A DNA stretch of 5,557 bases from Clostridiales bacterium (GCA_031271275.1 JAISWA010000167.1:1-5557); one strand, 5' to 3'; shown: positions 1 through 5,430, numbered from the stretch's first letter. Numbers and translations are program-made. The notes: generated by a model not told the origin, from the letters alone.

Positions 1-2
1 AC

Positions 3-2048
3 ATAACCTTGAAGAAAGTTGATGCGGATAATTCCGAGATAGCTTTAGAAGGCGTAGTCTTCGACTTGCAAAAGAAGCAAGCGGACGTATGGTCTGAACC
101 CGGCACACCCGTTACAACCGGCGCGGACGGAACCGCCACAATCAATATAACCGAAGCCGGGGATTATCGTCTGGTTGAAAAAACAAATCCGAATCTCGGA
201 TATGCAGCAGAACCGGTTTTAACGGTTGAGTTCACGGTATTGTCTGACGGCACGGTGACAAACCCGAATTATGATAACGAGACCGAAACACTGACCGTTA
301 AGAATAAAAAAGAGGCCTCGGAACAACCCGGTCCCGACCCGGCTGCCGTCGTTATAAATAAAGTTGACGGGAACAGCGACCCGCTGACCGGCGCGGGCTT
401 TACCTTAACGGACGGCGGCACCTACAGCAAAGTCCTTCCCGCAGAAGGCGGAGAACCGCTTAGCACATTCGCGTTTGATAACCTCGCGGACGGTACTTAC
501 ACCCTGACGGAATCGACCACACCGGCAGGATATGCCGGGCTGACGGAGCCAATCACGTTTACCGTAACGGAAGGTACTGTTCAGACCGATTTCACGCCGT
601 TTGACGGAACCGCTAACACCTTTACCGTAACCAATACGCTTACGCCCCCCGACCCCGACCCCTTAACAGCGGATGCCGTAATCAGCGGCACCAAGAAGGT
701 GGTCACAAACGGCTCCTATAAACCCGCTTTCAACGAAACCTTCGCGTTTACGCTAACGCAGGTAAGCGGACCGGAAGGCGCTCCCGCCGTGACGGTCCCC
801 AACACTTCCGTAACCGCGACTAAAGACGGGGAATACGAGTTTGCGTTTACCGTCCCCGGTCTTGTGGCGGGCGGTTATCAGTTCAAGATAGCGGAAGTAG
901 CGGGCACTGCCCCCTATTGGAATTACAGCGCCGAAGAATTTACCGTTGACGTTACCGTCGGGGAAGTGGACGGCGTATTTAAAGCGGTAACGCAGCCGGG
1001 CGCCGCTGAACGAGTGTTCGAAAACACCTACAGCCCCACGCCTCCGGAGTTTGCCGGTTGGAGCCTTTGGAAAGTAGACGCGGCAAACCCGGAAGCGGCA
1101 TTATCCGGCGCGCAGTTTACCGTTGACGGCAATGCGCTGCCGGAAACCCCGGGCACCGGCGCTTACGATTTGCAATCCTTCTTAAACGAAGGCTTGAATG
1201 TGATAACGGAAGTTCTGCCTCCCGTGAATTACACCGGAATCGCAAGCCCGATTAACCTCGCGGTAACGGTCACGACGGAAGGCGCGGTCACCGTTAATAT
1301 CGACCATCTAAACGGCGGCGCTCCAACGGGTGTTGTTATCGACAGCGCCCGGAAGAAAATCATCGTACCCAATACCGCCATGCCGCCGGTTCCCGGCGAC
1401 AATCCGCCGCCTGCGGAAGATAACCCGCCGCCTGCGGAATACACCCCGCCGTTCACACCGCCGCCGGCGGCCACGCCGAATCCCGACCCTACCAGACGGC
1501 CTCCGAATCCTACGCCGTCCGCCGCGCCAACACCCACGACCCCGCCGCCAACCGCCACGCCGGAACCGACGGAAGCGCCCGCTCCCACGCTTGAACCCAC
1601 ACCGGAGCCCACGCTTGAACCCACGCCCACGCCTTACGCGTCGCCCACCCCGTGGCCGCTCATTTTCCCGGACGAACCCCCGGCGGAGCTGCCCGCGGAA
1701 ATAGTGGCGGAACCTGAGACCACCGACCCGAACCTTCAAACAGCCGCCGTGCTTCCGGAAGGGCTTCCCGCCGCGCCGGTACCCCACGAAGGCGCGAACC
1801 TCGGGCAAATAGACGATTTCACTTACATCGAGTTTGACGACGAGGGCATACCGCTTGGCGTATGGACCTTCGACCCCGGCGACCCGGACGACCCCAACGA
1901 TGACATGTGGGTGTTCGACGAGGAAATACCGCTTGGGATGTTGGAAATGCCAAAAACCGGCGAACTTCCGGTTTCCGCGATACTGCTGACGCTCGGGTTG
2001 CTGCTGCTGCTCGCCGCGGTGGTGTTTAGGAAAAAAGCCGCAAAGTAA
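3..2048 (+). CDS. Sortase-anchored multidomain surface protein (SpaA/FctA-type isopeptide domains), 5' partial
   Basis: The reading frame is open to the left edge (codons ATA ACC TTG, giving ITLKKVD), so the TTG at 9 is internal and the true start lies upstream. Counting that TTG as residue 1, four Ig-like repeats are visible at about 1-101, 113-213, 221-343 and 350-458. Each begins with a Lys strand and ends with an Asn strand, with a Glu between: K2 or K3/E57/N99, K118/E168/N209, K229 or K230/E296/N339, K355/E401/N455. This is the Lys-Asn isopeptide layout of SpaA/CnaB-like pilin domains; repeat 3 resembles the FctA/Spy0128 type. A Pro/Thr-rich wall-spanning stalk follows (about 459-556), then an acidic segment (about 600-646), sorting motif MPKTG at 647-651, a Leu-rich membrane helix and tail RKKAAK. 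Sortase should cut between T650 and G651 and join the protein to peptidoglycan or a pilus. The ligand-binding head is not in the window, so adhesin and ancillary pilin are both possible. Two terminator hairpins follow. Confidence 0.9.
   Translation: MTLKKVDADNSEIALEGVVFDLQKKQADVWSEPGTPVTTGADGTATINITEAGDYRLVEKTNPNLGYAAEPVLTVEFTVLSDGTVTNPNYDNETETLTVKNKKEASEQPGPDPAAVVINKVDGNSDPLTGAGFTLTDGGTYSKVLPAEGGEPLSTFAFDNLADGTYTLTESTTPAGYAGLTEPITFTVTEGTVQTDFTPFDGTANTFTVTNTLTPPDPDPLTADAVISGTKKVVTNGSYKPAFNETFAFTLTQVSGPEGAPAVTVPNTSVTATKDGEYEFAFTVPGLVAGGYQFKIAEVAGTAPYWNYSAEEFTVDVTVGEVDGVFKAVTQPGAAERVFENTYSPTPPEFAGWSLWKVDAANPEAALSGAQFTVDGNALPETPGTGAYDLQSFLNEGLNVITEVLPPVNYTGIASPINLAVTVTTEGAVTVNIDHLNGGAPTGVVIDSARKKIIVPNTAMPPVPGDNPPPAEDNPPPAEYTPPFTPPPAATPNPDPTRRPPNPTPSAAPTPTTPPPTATPEPTEAPAPTLEPTPEPTLEPTPTPYASPTPWPLIFPDEPPAELPAEIVAEPETTDPNLQTAAVLPEGLPAAPVPHEGANLGQIDDFTYIEFDDEGIPLGVWTFDPGDPDDPNDDMWVFDEEIPLGMLEMPKTGELPVSAILLTLGLLLLLAAVVFRKKAAK
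1398..1439 (+). repeat. Two tandem 21-bp units coding DNPPPAE
   Basis: Two direct copies at 1398-1418 and 1419-1439 encode DNPPPAE twice at the start of the Pro-rich stalk of the surface protein. They differ at a few bases, which suggests an older slippage duplication kept in frame. Confidence 0.85.
1584..1624 (+). repeat. 24-bp-period repeat coding PTLEPTPx in the stalk
   Basis: An identical 17-bp stretch occurs at 1584-1600 and 1608-1624, a 24-bp period. It encodes PTLEPTPE followed by PTLEPTPT. The multiple-of-three period lets the stalk lengthen or shorten without a frameshift. Such repeats commonly vary in length between strains. Confidence 0.8.
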
Positions 2049-2062
2049 GGCAAACGAACACC

Positions 2063-2084
2063 GCATGGAACAATATTCCATTGC
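2063..2084 (+). other. Small hairpin downstream of the surface protein gene
   Basis: ATGGAA (2065-2070) pairs with TTCCAT (2076-2081) across a CAATA loop, and the flanking GC pairs extend the stem past a one-base bulge. No T-run follows, so it is not an intrinsic terminator by itself. It could protect the 3' end of the transcript or have no function. Confidence 0.3.
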
Positions 2085-2123
2085 CCTTGAAATGCAGTAA
2101 ATAGCAGTGTTTCCCGGTAATTT

Positions 2124-2170
2124 AAAAATACGCAAACGGCAAAATTCAGCCAATGTTTGCGTATTTTTTT
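2124..2170 (+). terminator. Intrinsic terminator of the surface protein gene
   Basis: A perfect 14-bp stem (2124-2137 with 2155-2168) encloses a 17-nt loop and ends in a T-run at 2164-2170. The left arm starts with five A, so it could also work on the minus strand. It lies 76 nt after the stop codon. Confidence 0.8.
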
Positions 2171-2174
2171 GCGC

Positions 2175-2204
2175 AAAAAAAGCCGTCCATTGTGGGCGGC
2201 TTTT
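2175..2204 (+). terminator. Second terminator-like hairpin, bidirectional
   Basis: AAAAGCCGTCC (2178-2188) pairs with GGGCGGCTTTT (2194-2204) with one G-T wobble and a 5-nt loop. On the + strand only four T follow. On the minus strand the stem is followed by seven T (complement of A 2175-2181), so it is the stronger terminator in that direction. It insulates the infC promoter, which begins 11 nt downstream. Confidence 0.65.
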
Positions 2205-2214
2205 CATGCTTTTG

Positions 2215-2243
2215 TTGACACCTCCGCCCCGCGGTGCTATACT
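2215..2243 (+). promoter_or_regulatory. Sigma-A promoter of the infC-rpmI-rplT operon
   Basis: A perfect -35 TTGACA (2215-2220), a 17-nt spacer and -10 TATACT (2238-2243) predict a transcript start near 2250. This gives an untranslated leader of about 226 nt before infC. The near-consensus boxes fit a highly expressed ribosomal-protein operon. Confidence 0.88.
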
Positions 2244-2249
2244 CGCGCC

Positions 2250-2374
2250 AAAGCAGAAGTGCCACTTCTCACCCTCGTTTGCGGAAATTTTCCGCGTATG
2301 ACAAAGGGTCGGTTTCCAAGCCGGTACGCGCTAACGGAAATTTTTAAGTGGGCCTTTTGGGTCCACTTTTTGTG
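2250..2374 (+). promoter_or_regulatory. Ribosomal protein L20 leader (infC operon attenuator)
   Basis: Seen: a 5' hairpin AGAAGT (2255-2260)/ACTTCT (2264-2269), pairing ACCCT (2271-2275) with AGGGT (2305-2309), a possible GCGGAA/TTCCGC hairpin (2281-2295), alternative pairing CGCGTA (2293-2298)/TACGCG (2325-2330), and a terminator at 2346-2371. CCACTT at 2262-2267 is identical to the 3' arm of that terminator (2363-2368), so both can pair with AAGTGG (2346-2351); the first pairing would be an antiterminator. Known: in Bacillus subtilis, L20 binds the infC leader and promotes premature termination. The position before infC-rpmI-rplT and the general structure fit that family. The exact L20-binding fold is inferred. 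Confidence 0.85.
2346..2371 (+). terminator. Attenuator terminator of the L20 leader
   Basis: AAGTGGGCC (2346-2354) pairs with GGTCCACTT (2360-2368) with one G-T wobble and loop TTTTG. Five T run from 2367 to 2371. It lies about 100 nt after the predicted transcript start and well before infC, so it acts as a conditional rather than an end-of-operon terminator. Confidence 0.82.
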
Positions 2375-2427
2375 ATGACAACGAGTCAGGCGCGGGTGCT
2401 TGCACACGCGTTTGGCGGGTGTCCGTC

Positions 2428-2456
2428 ATCGTGCAGCGATTTCTGCGCGATTTTTT
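2428..2456 (+). terminator. Second terminator-like hairpin just upstream of the infC ribosome binding site
   Basis: ATCGTGCAG (2428-2436) pairs with CTGCGCGAT (2443-2451) with one G-T wobble, enclosing loop CGATTT. T continues through 2456. The run ends 6 nt before the infC Shine-Dalgarno. The base of the stem overlaps GTCATC (2425-2430), which can instead pair with GATGAC (2374-2379), so a competing fold exists. A second attenuator is inferred; a chance hairpin or one affecting translation is also possible. Confidence 0.55.
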
Positions 2457-2460
2457 CAGA

Positions 2461-2478
2461 AAGAGGTGAACAGGTATT
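2461..2478 (+). promoter_or_regulatory. infC ribosome binding site and AUU start codon
   Basis: GAGGTGA (2463-2469) is a good Shine-Dalgarno match and ends 6 nt before ATT at 2476-2478. The first ATG in frame, at 2488, is 18 nt away, too far. An in-frame TGA at 2467-2469 rules out any earlier start. AUU is the known conserved infC start in Escherichia coli and Bacillus, where IF3 itself discriminates against it. Confidence 0.82.
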
Positions 2479-2982
2479 ACCGAATTAATGATCAATGAGC
2501 AGATCAGGGATAAGGAAGTGCGCCTGATCGACGCGGACGGGACGCAGATGGGTATATTGCCGGGCCGGGACGCGCAGCGCATAGCGGACGAAAAACGGTT
2601 GGATCTGGTCAAGATTTCGCCCACTGCCAAGCCGCCGGTCTGCAAGATCATGGACTACAGCAAATTCAAATTTGACCAGTCCAAAAAGGAAAAGGAAGCG
2701 CGAAAGAAGCAGCGTACCATTGATATTAAGGAGTTAAGGCTTTCGCCCAACATCGACACCCATGACGTGGACGTTAAGGTGAAGAAAGCCATCGAATTTT
2801 TACAGGACGGCGACAAGGTCAAAGTGTCCATACGTTTCCGCGGGCGCGAGCTCGGCCGCACGGAAGTGGCGTATTCCATCATGCACGATTTCGCGCAAAA
2901 GGTAAGCGAAGTCGGCATAGTGGAAAAGCCGCCCCGGATGGAAGCGCGCACCATGGCGATGTTTATGACGCCGAAACTGTAA
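2476..2982 (+). CDS. infC: Translation initiation factor IF-3
   Basis: IF3 binds the 30S subunit, prevents premature joining with 50S and checks the initiator tRNA-start codon match. From the ATT start the product is 168 aa, close to the usual 170 or so. The N-terminal domain spans about 6-72 (NEQIRDKEVRLID near the start). The family signature K57-IMDYSKFKFDQSK-70 is intact, followed by the Lys/Arg-rich linker (about 70-82) and the C-terminal 30S-binding domain (about 83-168, with RLSPNI and DKVKVSIRFRGRE). The ATT start is chosen over the ATG at 2488 because only ATT is correctly spaced from GAGGTGA. The AUU start would give negative autoregulation by IF3, on top of L20 attenuation in the leader. 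rpmI follows after 24 nt. Confidence 0.95.
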   Translation: MTELMINEQIRDKEVRLIDADGTQMGILPGRDAQRIADEKRLDLVKISPTAKPPVCKIMDYSKFKFDQSKKEKEARKKQRTIDIKELRLSPNIDTHDVDVKVKKAIEFLQDGDKVKVSIRFRGRELGRTEVAYSIMHDFAQKVSEVGIVEKPPRMEARTMAMFMTPKL

Positions 2983-3006
2983 AGATAAAACGAAGGAGAT
3001 ACTGAC

Positions 3007-3204
3007 ATGCCCAAGCTCAAGACCAAGAAGGCGGCGGCAAAGCGTTTTAAAGCCACCGCCACCGGAAAGTTTAAATACCCCCGCGCAAACAGGCAGCACA
3101 TTCTGGGCAAAAAAAGCCCGAAGCGCAAGATGACCCTGCGCAAAGCGGGCGTCGTGGACAAAACTAACGAAGCAGCCGTGCGTAAGATGATGCCGTATGC
3201 GTAA
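3007..3204 (+). CDS. rpmI: 50S ribosomal protein L35
   Basis: L35 is a small basic protein of the large ribosomal subunit. The 65-aa length is standard. The family hallmarks are present: an N-terminal MPKLKTKKAAAKRFK basic stretch, a central HILGKKSPKRK segment and an Arg/Lys-rich helix near LRKAG. AAGGAGA (2993-2999) sits 7 nt before the ATG. It is the middle gene of infC-rpmI-rplT, an order conserved across most bacteria. Its stop codon TAA is also the start of the rplT Shine-Dalgarno, so translation of the two genes is probably coupled. Confidence 0.96.
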   Translation: MPKLKTKKAAAKRFKATATGKFKYPRANRQHILGKKSPKRKMTLRKAGVVDKTNEAAVRKMMPYA

Positions 3205-3216
3205 GGAGGAAAACTC

Positions 3217-3561
3217 ATGGCCAGAATAAAGGGCGCGTTTAGCGCCAGAAAAAAACACAAGAAAATTTTAAAGCTCGCAAAAGGTTTCCGCGGGGCGCGC
3301 AGCAAGCAGTACCGCACCGCGAAGCAGTCCGTCATGCGCGCGATGGCGGCGGCATACGCGGGGCGCAAGCAAACCAAGCGGGAATACCGCCGTTTATGGA
3401 TTACCCGCATCAACGCCGCCGCAAGGCAGAACGGCCTTTCATACAGCCGTTTTATGAGCGGGCTGAAGCAGGCGGGCATTAACATCAACCGCAAAATGCT
3501 CGCCGAAATGGCGGTTAACAACGGGGCGGCGTTTTCCCAACTTGCACAGAAAGTAAAGTGA
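3217..3561 (+). CDS. rplT: 50S ribosomal protein L20
   Basis: L20 binds 23S rRNA early in 50S assembly and, in Firmicutes, also represses this operon by binding the infC leader RNA. The 114-aa product is a little shorter than the usual 117-119. It has the basic extended N-terminus (MARIKGAFSARKKHKKILKLAKGF), the RGARSKQYRTA segment and the C-terminal globular domain with LWITRINAAARQNGLSYS and INRKMLAEMAVN. TAAGGAGGA (3202-3210), overlapping the rpmI stop, is spaced 6 nt from the ATG. No terminator separates it from the MerR-like gene that begins 4 nt later. Confidence 0.97.
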   Translation: MARIKGAFSARKKHKKILKLAKGFRGARSKQYRTAKQSVMRAMAAAYAGRKQTKREYRRLWITRINAAARQNGLSYSRFMSGLKQAGININRKMLAEMAVNNGAAFSQLAQKVK

Positions 3562-3565
3562 ACCG

Positions 3566-4435
3566 TTGAAAGAATATTTAACCATTAAGGAATTTTCGTC
3601 CTTTACCGGTATCGAGCAGACGACCCTGCGCTATTGGGATGAAATCGGTCTGTTCTCCCCCGCTAAACGGGACGCGGAAAATAACTACCGGTACTATTCT
3701 TCCCACCAGATTATATCCGCCAAGTTTGTGACCGTTTTAAGCGACTTGAATATTCCGCTTAAAATAATCGGGGAACTGGCAAAGGCGCGGACGCCGGAAA
3801 GCCTTGTGCGGCTGATTGAGCGCAAGGAAAAGCTGCTCGATATGGAACTGCAGCGTATACGCGAGTGTTATTCCATTATGCACACGCGGCTTGAGCTGAT
3901 TAATTACGGGATTCGGGTCACGCACGGGTTTCAGACGTCCAAAGGGGTCCCGTTGGATTACGGCGTGATTTCGGACGATATTATCGACGTGGACGCAACA
4001 AAAATGTACGTGCTGCAGCGGGAGGATAAAACGTACATCCTCGGGCCGCCAAACGGTTTTAAGCCCGGCGATAATTTTATGGAAGGCTTCACGCGTTTTT
4101 GCCTAAACGCCAAGGATTTGCATATAAACTTAAATTTCCCGGTGGGCGGGTACCACACGGATATGGGCAGTTTCCTCAAAGTACCCTGCCTGCCCGACTA
4201 TTTCTTTTCCTTTGACCCCACGGGGAACCGCGTGATTCCCGGCGGGAAATATTTAATCGGGTTTACCCGCAGTTATTACGGTCAGGCGGACGATTTACCG
4301 GAAAGGGTTGCCGCGTATATCGAAGAAAACAGCATTAAACCAACCGGTCCCGTGTACTCCCTTTACCTGCACGACGAACTTTGCGTAAAGGAACCGGACC
4401 AGTATTTGATGCAGGTTTGCGTCGCGGTGGAATAA
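3566..4435 (+). CDS. MerR-family transcriptional regulator with GyrI/BmrR-like effector-binding domain
   Basis: The 289-aa product has a MerR winged-helix DNA-binding domain at about 4-73 (YLTIKEFSSFTG, TTLRYWDEIGLFSPA, NNYRYYS), a dimerising helix at about 77-118 and a C-terminal domain at about 135-289 resembling BmrR/GyrI multidrug-binding folds, ending with GPVYSLYLHDE and a beta strand LMQVCVAVE. Family members twist an over-long promoter spacer to activate genes when a hydrophobic, often cationic, compound binds. The ligand here is unknown. TTG is the only possible start near the domain: an in-frame TAA lies at 3554-3556 and no ATG occurs before the helix-turn-helix. The Shine-Dalgarno is weak (AAAGTGA), so expression may depend on coupling to rplT, 4 nt upstream. 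No transporter is adjacent, and no own promoter is obvious. Confidence 0.85.
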   Translation: MKEYLTIKEFSSFTGIEQTTLRYWDEIGLFSPAKRDAENNYRYYSSHQIISAKFVTVLSDLNIPLKIIGELAKARTPESLVRLIERKEKLLDMELQRIRECYSIMHTRLELINYGIRVTHGFQTSKGVPLDYGVISDDIIDVDATKMYVLQREDKTYILGPPNGFKPGDNFMEGFTRFCLNAKDLHINLNFPVGGYHTDMGSFLKVPCLPDYFFSFDPTGNRVIPGGKYLIGFTRSYYGQADDLPERVAAYIEENSIKPTGPVYSLYLHDELCVKEPDQYLMQVCVAVE

Positions 4436-4459
4436 AAAAATTAAATAAACTTCCATGCT

Positions 4460-4488
4460 AAACCTTCGAATGTCGAAGGTTTTTTTTT
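4460..4488 (+). terminator. Intrinsic terminator of the infC-rpmI-rplT-merR unit
   Basis: A perfect 10-bp stem (4460-4469 with 4473-4482) around loop ATG is followed by T to 4488. It is 25 nt after the merR stop and is the first unconditional terminator after the infC promoter, which supports a four-gene transcript. Confidence 0.9.
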
Positions 4489-4492
4489 ATTT

Positions 4493-4506
4493 GCCCGGAA
4501 ACGGGC
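4493..4506 (+). other. GNRA-loop hairpin
   Basis: GCCCG (4493-4497) and CGGGC (4502-4506) close a GAAA tetraloop. No T-run follows. It lies just after the merR terminator and before a possible -10 box (TATAAT 4520-4525, no good -35). It may stabilise an RNA end or be incidental. Confidence 0.3.
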
Positions 4507-4570
4507 GCATAATATGGCATATAATGGTTGGGAGGGGTTACAATCTACACGGAAGGAGGGCATGCGGAAG

Positions 4571-4648
4571 ATGCTGCGATTATTGACTCTGCAGCTACTC
4601 CATGCCTCATACTTCATCAGAATACTTTTAAGCTTTTATCTTGTATAA
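4571..4648 (+). CDS. Possible short hydrophobic peptide ORF (25 or 28 aa)
   Basis: A consensus Shine-Dalgarno AAGGAGG (4553-4559) precedes ATG at 4562 (spacing 2, too short) and ATG at 4571 (spacing 11, slightly long), both in the same frame to TAA 4646-4648. The shorter peptide reads MLRLLTLQLLHASYFIRILL and continues with SFYLV, so it is Leu-rich and could be a single membrane helix. A possible TATAAT is at 4520-4525. I recognise no family. The poor spacing and lack of a clear -35 make this a candidate only; the SD-like tract may be chance. Confidence 0.22.
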   Translation: MLRLLTLQLLHASYFIRILLSFYLV

Positions 4649-4672
4649 ATCCCAGTTATTTAACAGATAATA
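4642..4672 (+). promoter_or_regulatory. Candidate sigma-G-type promoter of spoVT
   Basis: TGTATA (4642-4647) matches a sigma-G -35 (TGAATA) at five of six bases. After an 18-nt spacer, GATAATA (4666-4672) matches CATACTA at five of seven. The implied start near 4680 gives a leader of about 33 nt to the GTG. spoVT is transcribed by sigma-G in the forespore in Bacillus subtilis, which supports the reading. The same bases could be a weak sigma-A promoter (TTGTAT and GATAAT, 19-nt spacer). Confidence 0.5.
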
Positions 4673-4712
4673 GGGTTATGTTTACAGATACGGCAATAAA
4701 GGAGGAAATACA

Positions 4713-5258
4713 GTGAAAGCCACCGGCATAGTCAGAAGGATTGACGATTTAGGACGGGTTGTAATCCCGAAAGAAATACGGCGGACGTTGCGGATACGCG
4801 AGGGCGACCCGCTCGAAATATTTACTGACCGCGAAGGGGAAATTATTTTAAAGAAGTATTCGCCCATCGGGGAACTGGGGTCTTTCGCGAGGGAATACGC
4901 GGAAAGCCTGAGCCAGTCTTCGGGGCACATTACGTGCATTGTGGATAAAGACCAGATTATCGCGGTATCCGGCGGCGCGAAGAAAGATTTCATGGAGAAA
5001 CATATCTCTGCCGCGTTGGAGAGAACCATCAGCCAACGCTCCACGGTGTCGGCGGCGCGCAGCGACGCGGCGTTCGTCCCCATACTGGAGGAGGACGACC
5101 CCGCTACGTACAACAATGAATTTATCACGCCCATCATCGCCGAAGGCGACGTGCTCGGGGCAATCGTGCTGCTCTCGCCGGACAAAAAGATGGGCGAAGT
5201 GGAAGGCAAACTCGCGCAGACCGCCGCCGGTTTCCTCGGGAAGCAGATGGAACAGTAA
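4713..5258 (+). CDS. spoVT: Stage V sporulation protein T, AbrB-family forespore transcription regulator
   Basis: SpoVT tunes sigma-G-dependent genes in the forespore, both up and down, and affects spore coat, resistance and germination. The 181-aa product begins with an AbrB/SpoVT swapped-hairpin DNA-binding domain (about 1-52) that looks nearly identical to the Bacillus subtilis protein (MKATGIVRRIDDLGRVVIPK, then RRTLRIREGDPLEIF and ILKKYSP). A GAF-like C-terminal domain follows (about 56-181), ending with GEVE and AAGFLGKQMEQ. The ligand of the GAF domain is unknown. GTG is the start: AAAGGAGG (4698-4705) is 7 nt upstream and it yields the conserved N-terminus exactly. The gene has its own terminator and is followed by an HU gene. 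Its presence indicates an endospore former. Confidence 0.97.
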   Translation: MKATGIVRRIDDLGRVVIPKEIRRTLRIREGDPLEIFTDREGEIILKKYSPIGELGSFAREYAESLSQSSGHITCIVDKDQIIAVSGGAKKDFMEKHISAALERTISQRSTVSAARSDAAFVPILEEDDPATYNNEFITPIIAEGDVLGAIVLLSPDKKMGEVEGKLAQTAAGFLGKQMEQ

Positions 5259-5281
5259 CGAACCGTTCAAATACTAACTAT

Positions 5282-5307
5282 AAGGAGAGCCCCGGCTCTC
5301 TTTTTTT
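5282..5307 (+). terminator. Intrinsic terminator of spoVT
   Basis: AAGGAGAGC (5282-5290) pairs with GCTCTCTTT (5295-5303), with one G-T wobble and loop CCCG. T continues to 5307. It begins 24 nt after the spoVT stop and separates spoVT from the HU transcript. Confidence 0.88.
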
Positions 5308-5326
5308 GTGAAAACGTTGAATTGCC

Positions 5327-5355
5327 TTGACATTCAATAAAAAAGCGTTTATAAA
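5327..5355 (+). promoter_or_regulatory. Sigma-A promoter of the HU gene
   Basis: Perfect -35 TTGACA (5327-5332), 17-nt spacer and -10 TATAAA (5350-5355) predict a start near 5362 and a leader of about 107 nt. A possible second promoter with extended -10 TGCGATAAT (5419-5427) would start near 5434, but its -35 is poor. Confidence 0.87.
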
Positions 5356-5430
5356 TAGCAATTGAGTCCAAGAAACAAAAGCGCTGCGCAGAGCGGTGGG
5401 ACATGCCTGTATGCGGGGTGCGATAATATA

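Noticed and set aside
1330..1704. Plus-strand open frame inside the stalk coding an Arg/Pro-rich product
   Set aside because: It is a shifted reading of the same GC-rich repeats within a clear gene, with no domain.
1229..2207. Long minus-strand open frames over the Pro-rich stalk (to 1630 and to 2207)
   Set aside because: They encode only Gly/Val/Ser or Arg-rich low-complexity sequence, the complement of the Pro/Thr repeat, and run through terminator hairpins. There is no convincing ribosome site.
2107..2375. Two overlapping small plus-strand frames across the terminators and the infC leader
   Set aside because: They cover terminator stems, the promoter and the L20 leader, and their peptides have no recognisable features.
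2655..3521. Long minus-strand open frame opposite infC, rpmI and rplT
   Set aside because: It is a shadow of three certain ribosomal/translation genes whose Lys/Arg-rich codons leave few stops on the other strand.
4583..4613. TTGACT with CATACT as a sigma-A promoter for spoVT
   Set aside because: The 19-nt spacer and weak -10 make it poorer than the TGTATA/GATAATA pair closer to the gene.
4528..4716. 62-codon frame starting with TTG upstream of spoVT
   Set aside because: There is no ribosome site at the TTG, the peptide has no recognisable family, and it crosses the spoVT Shine-Dalgarno and start.
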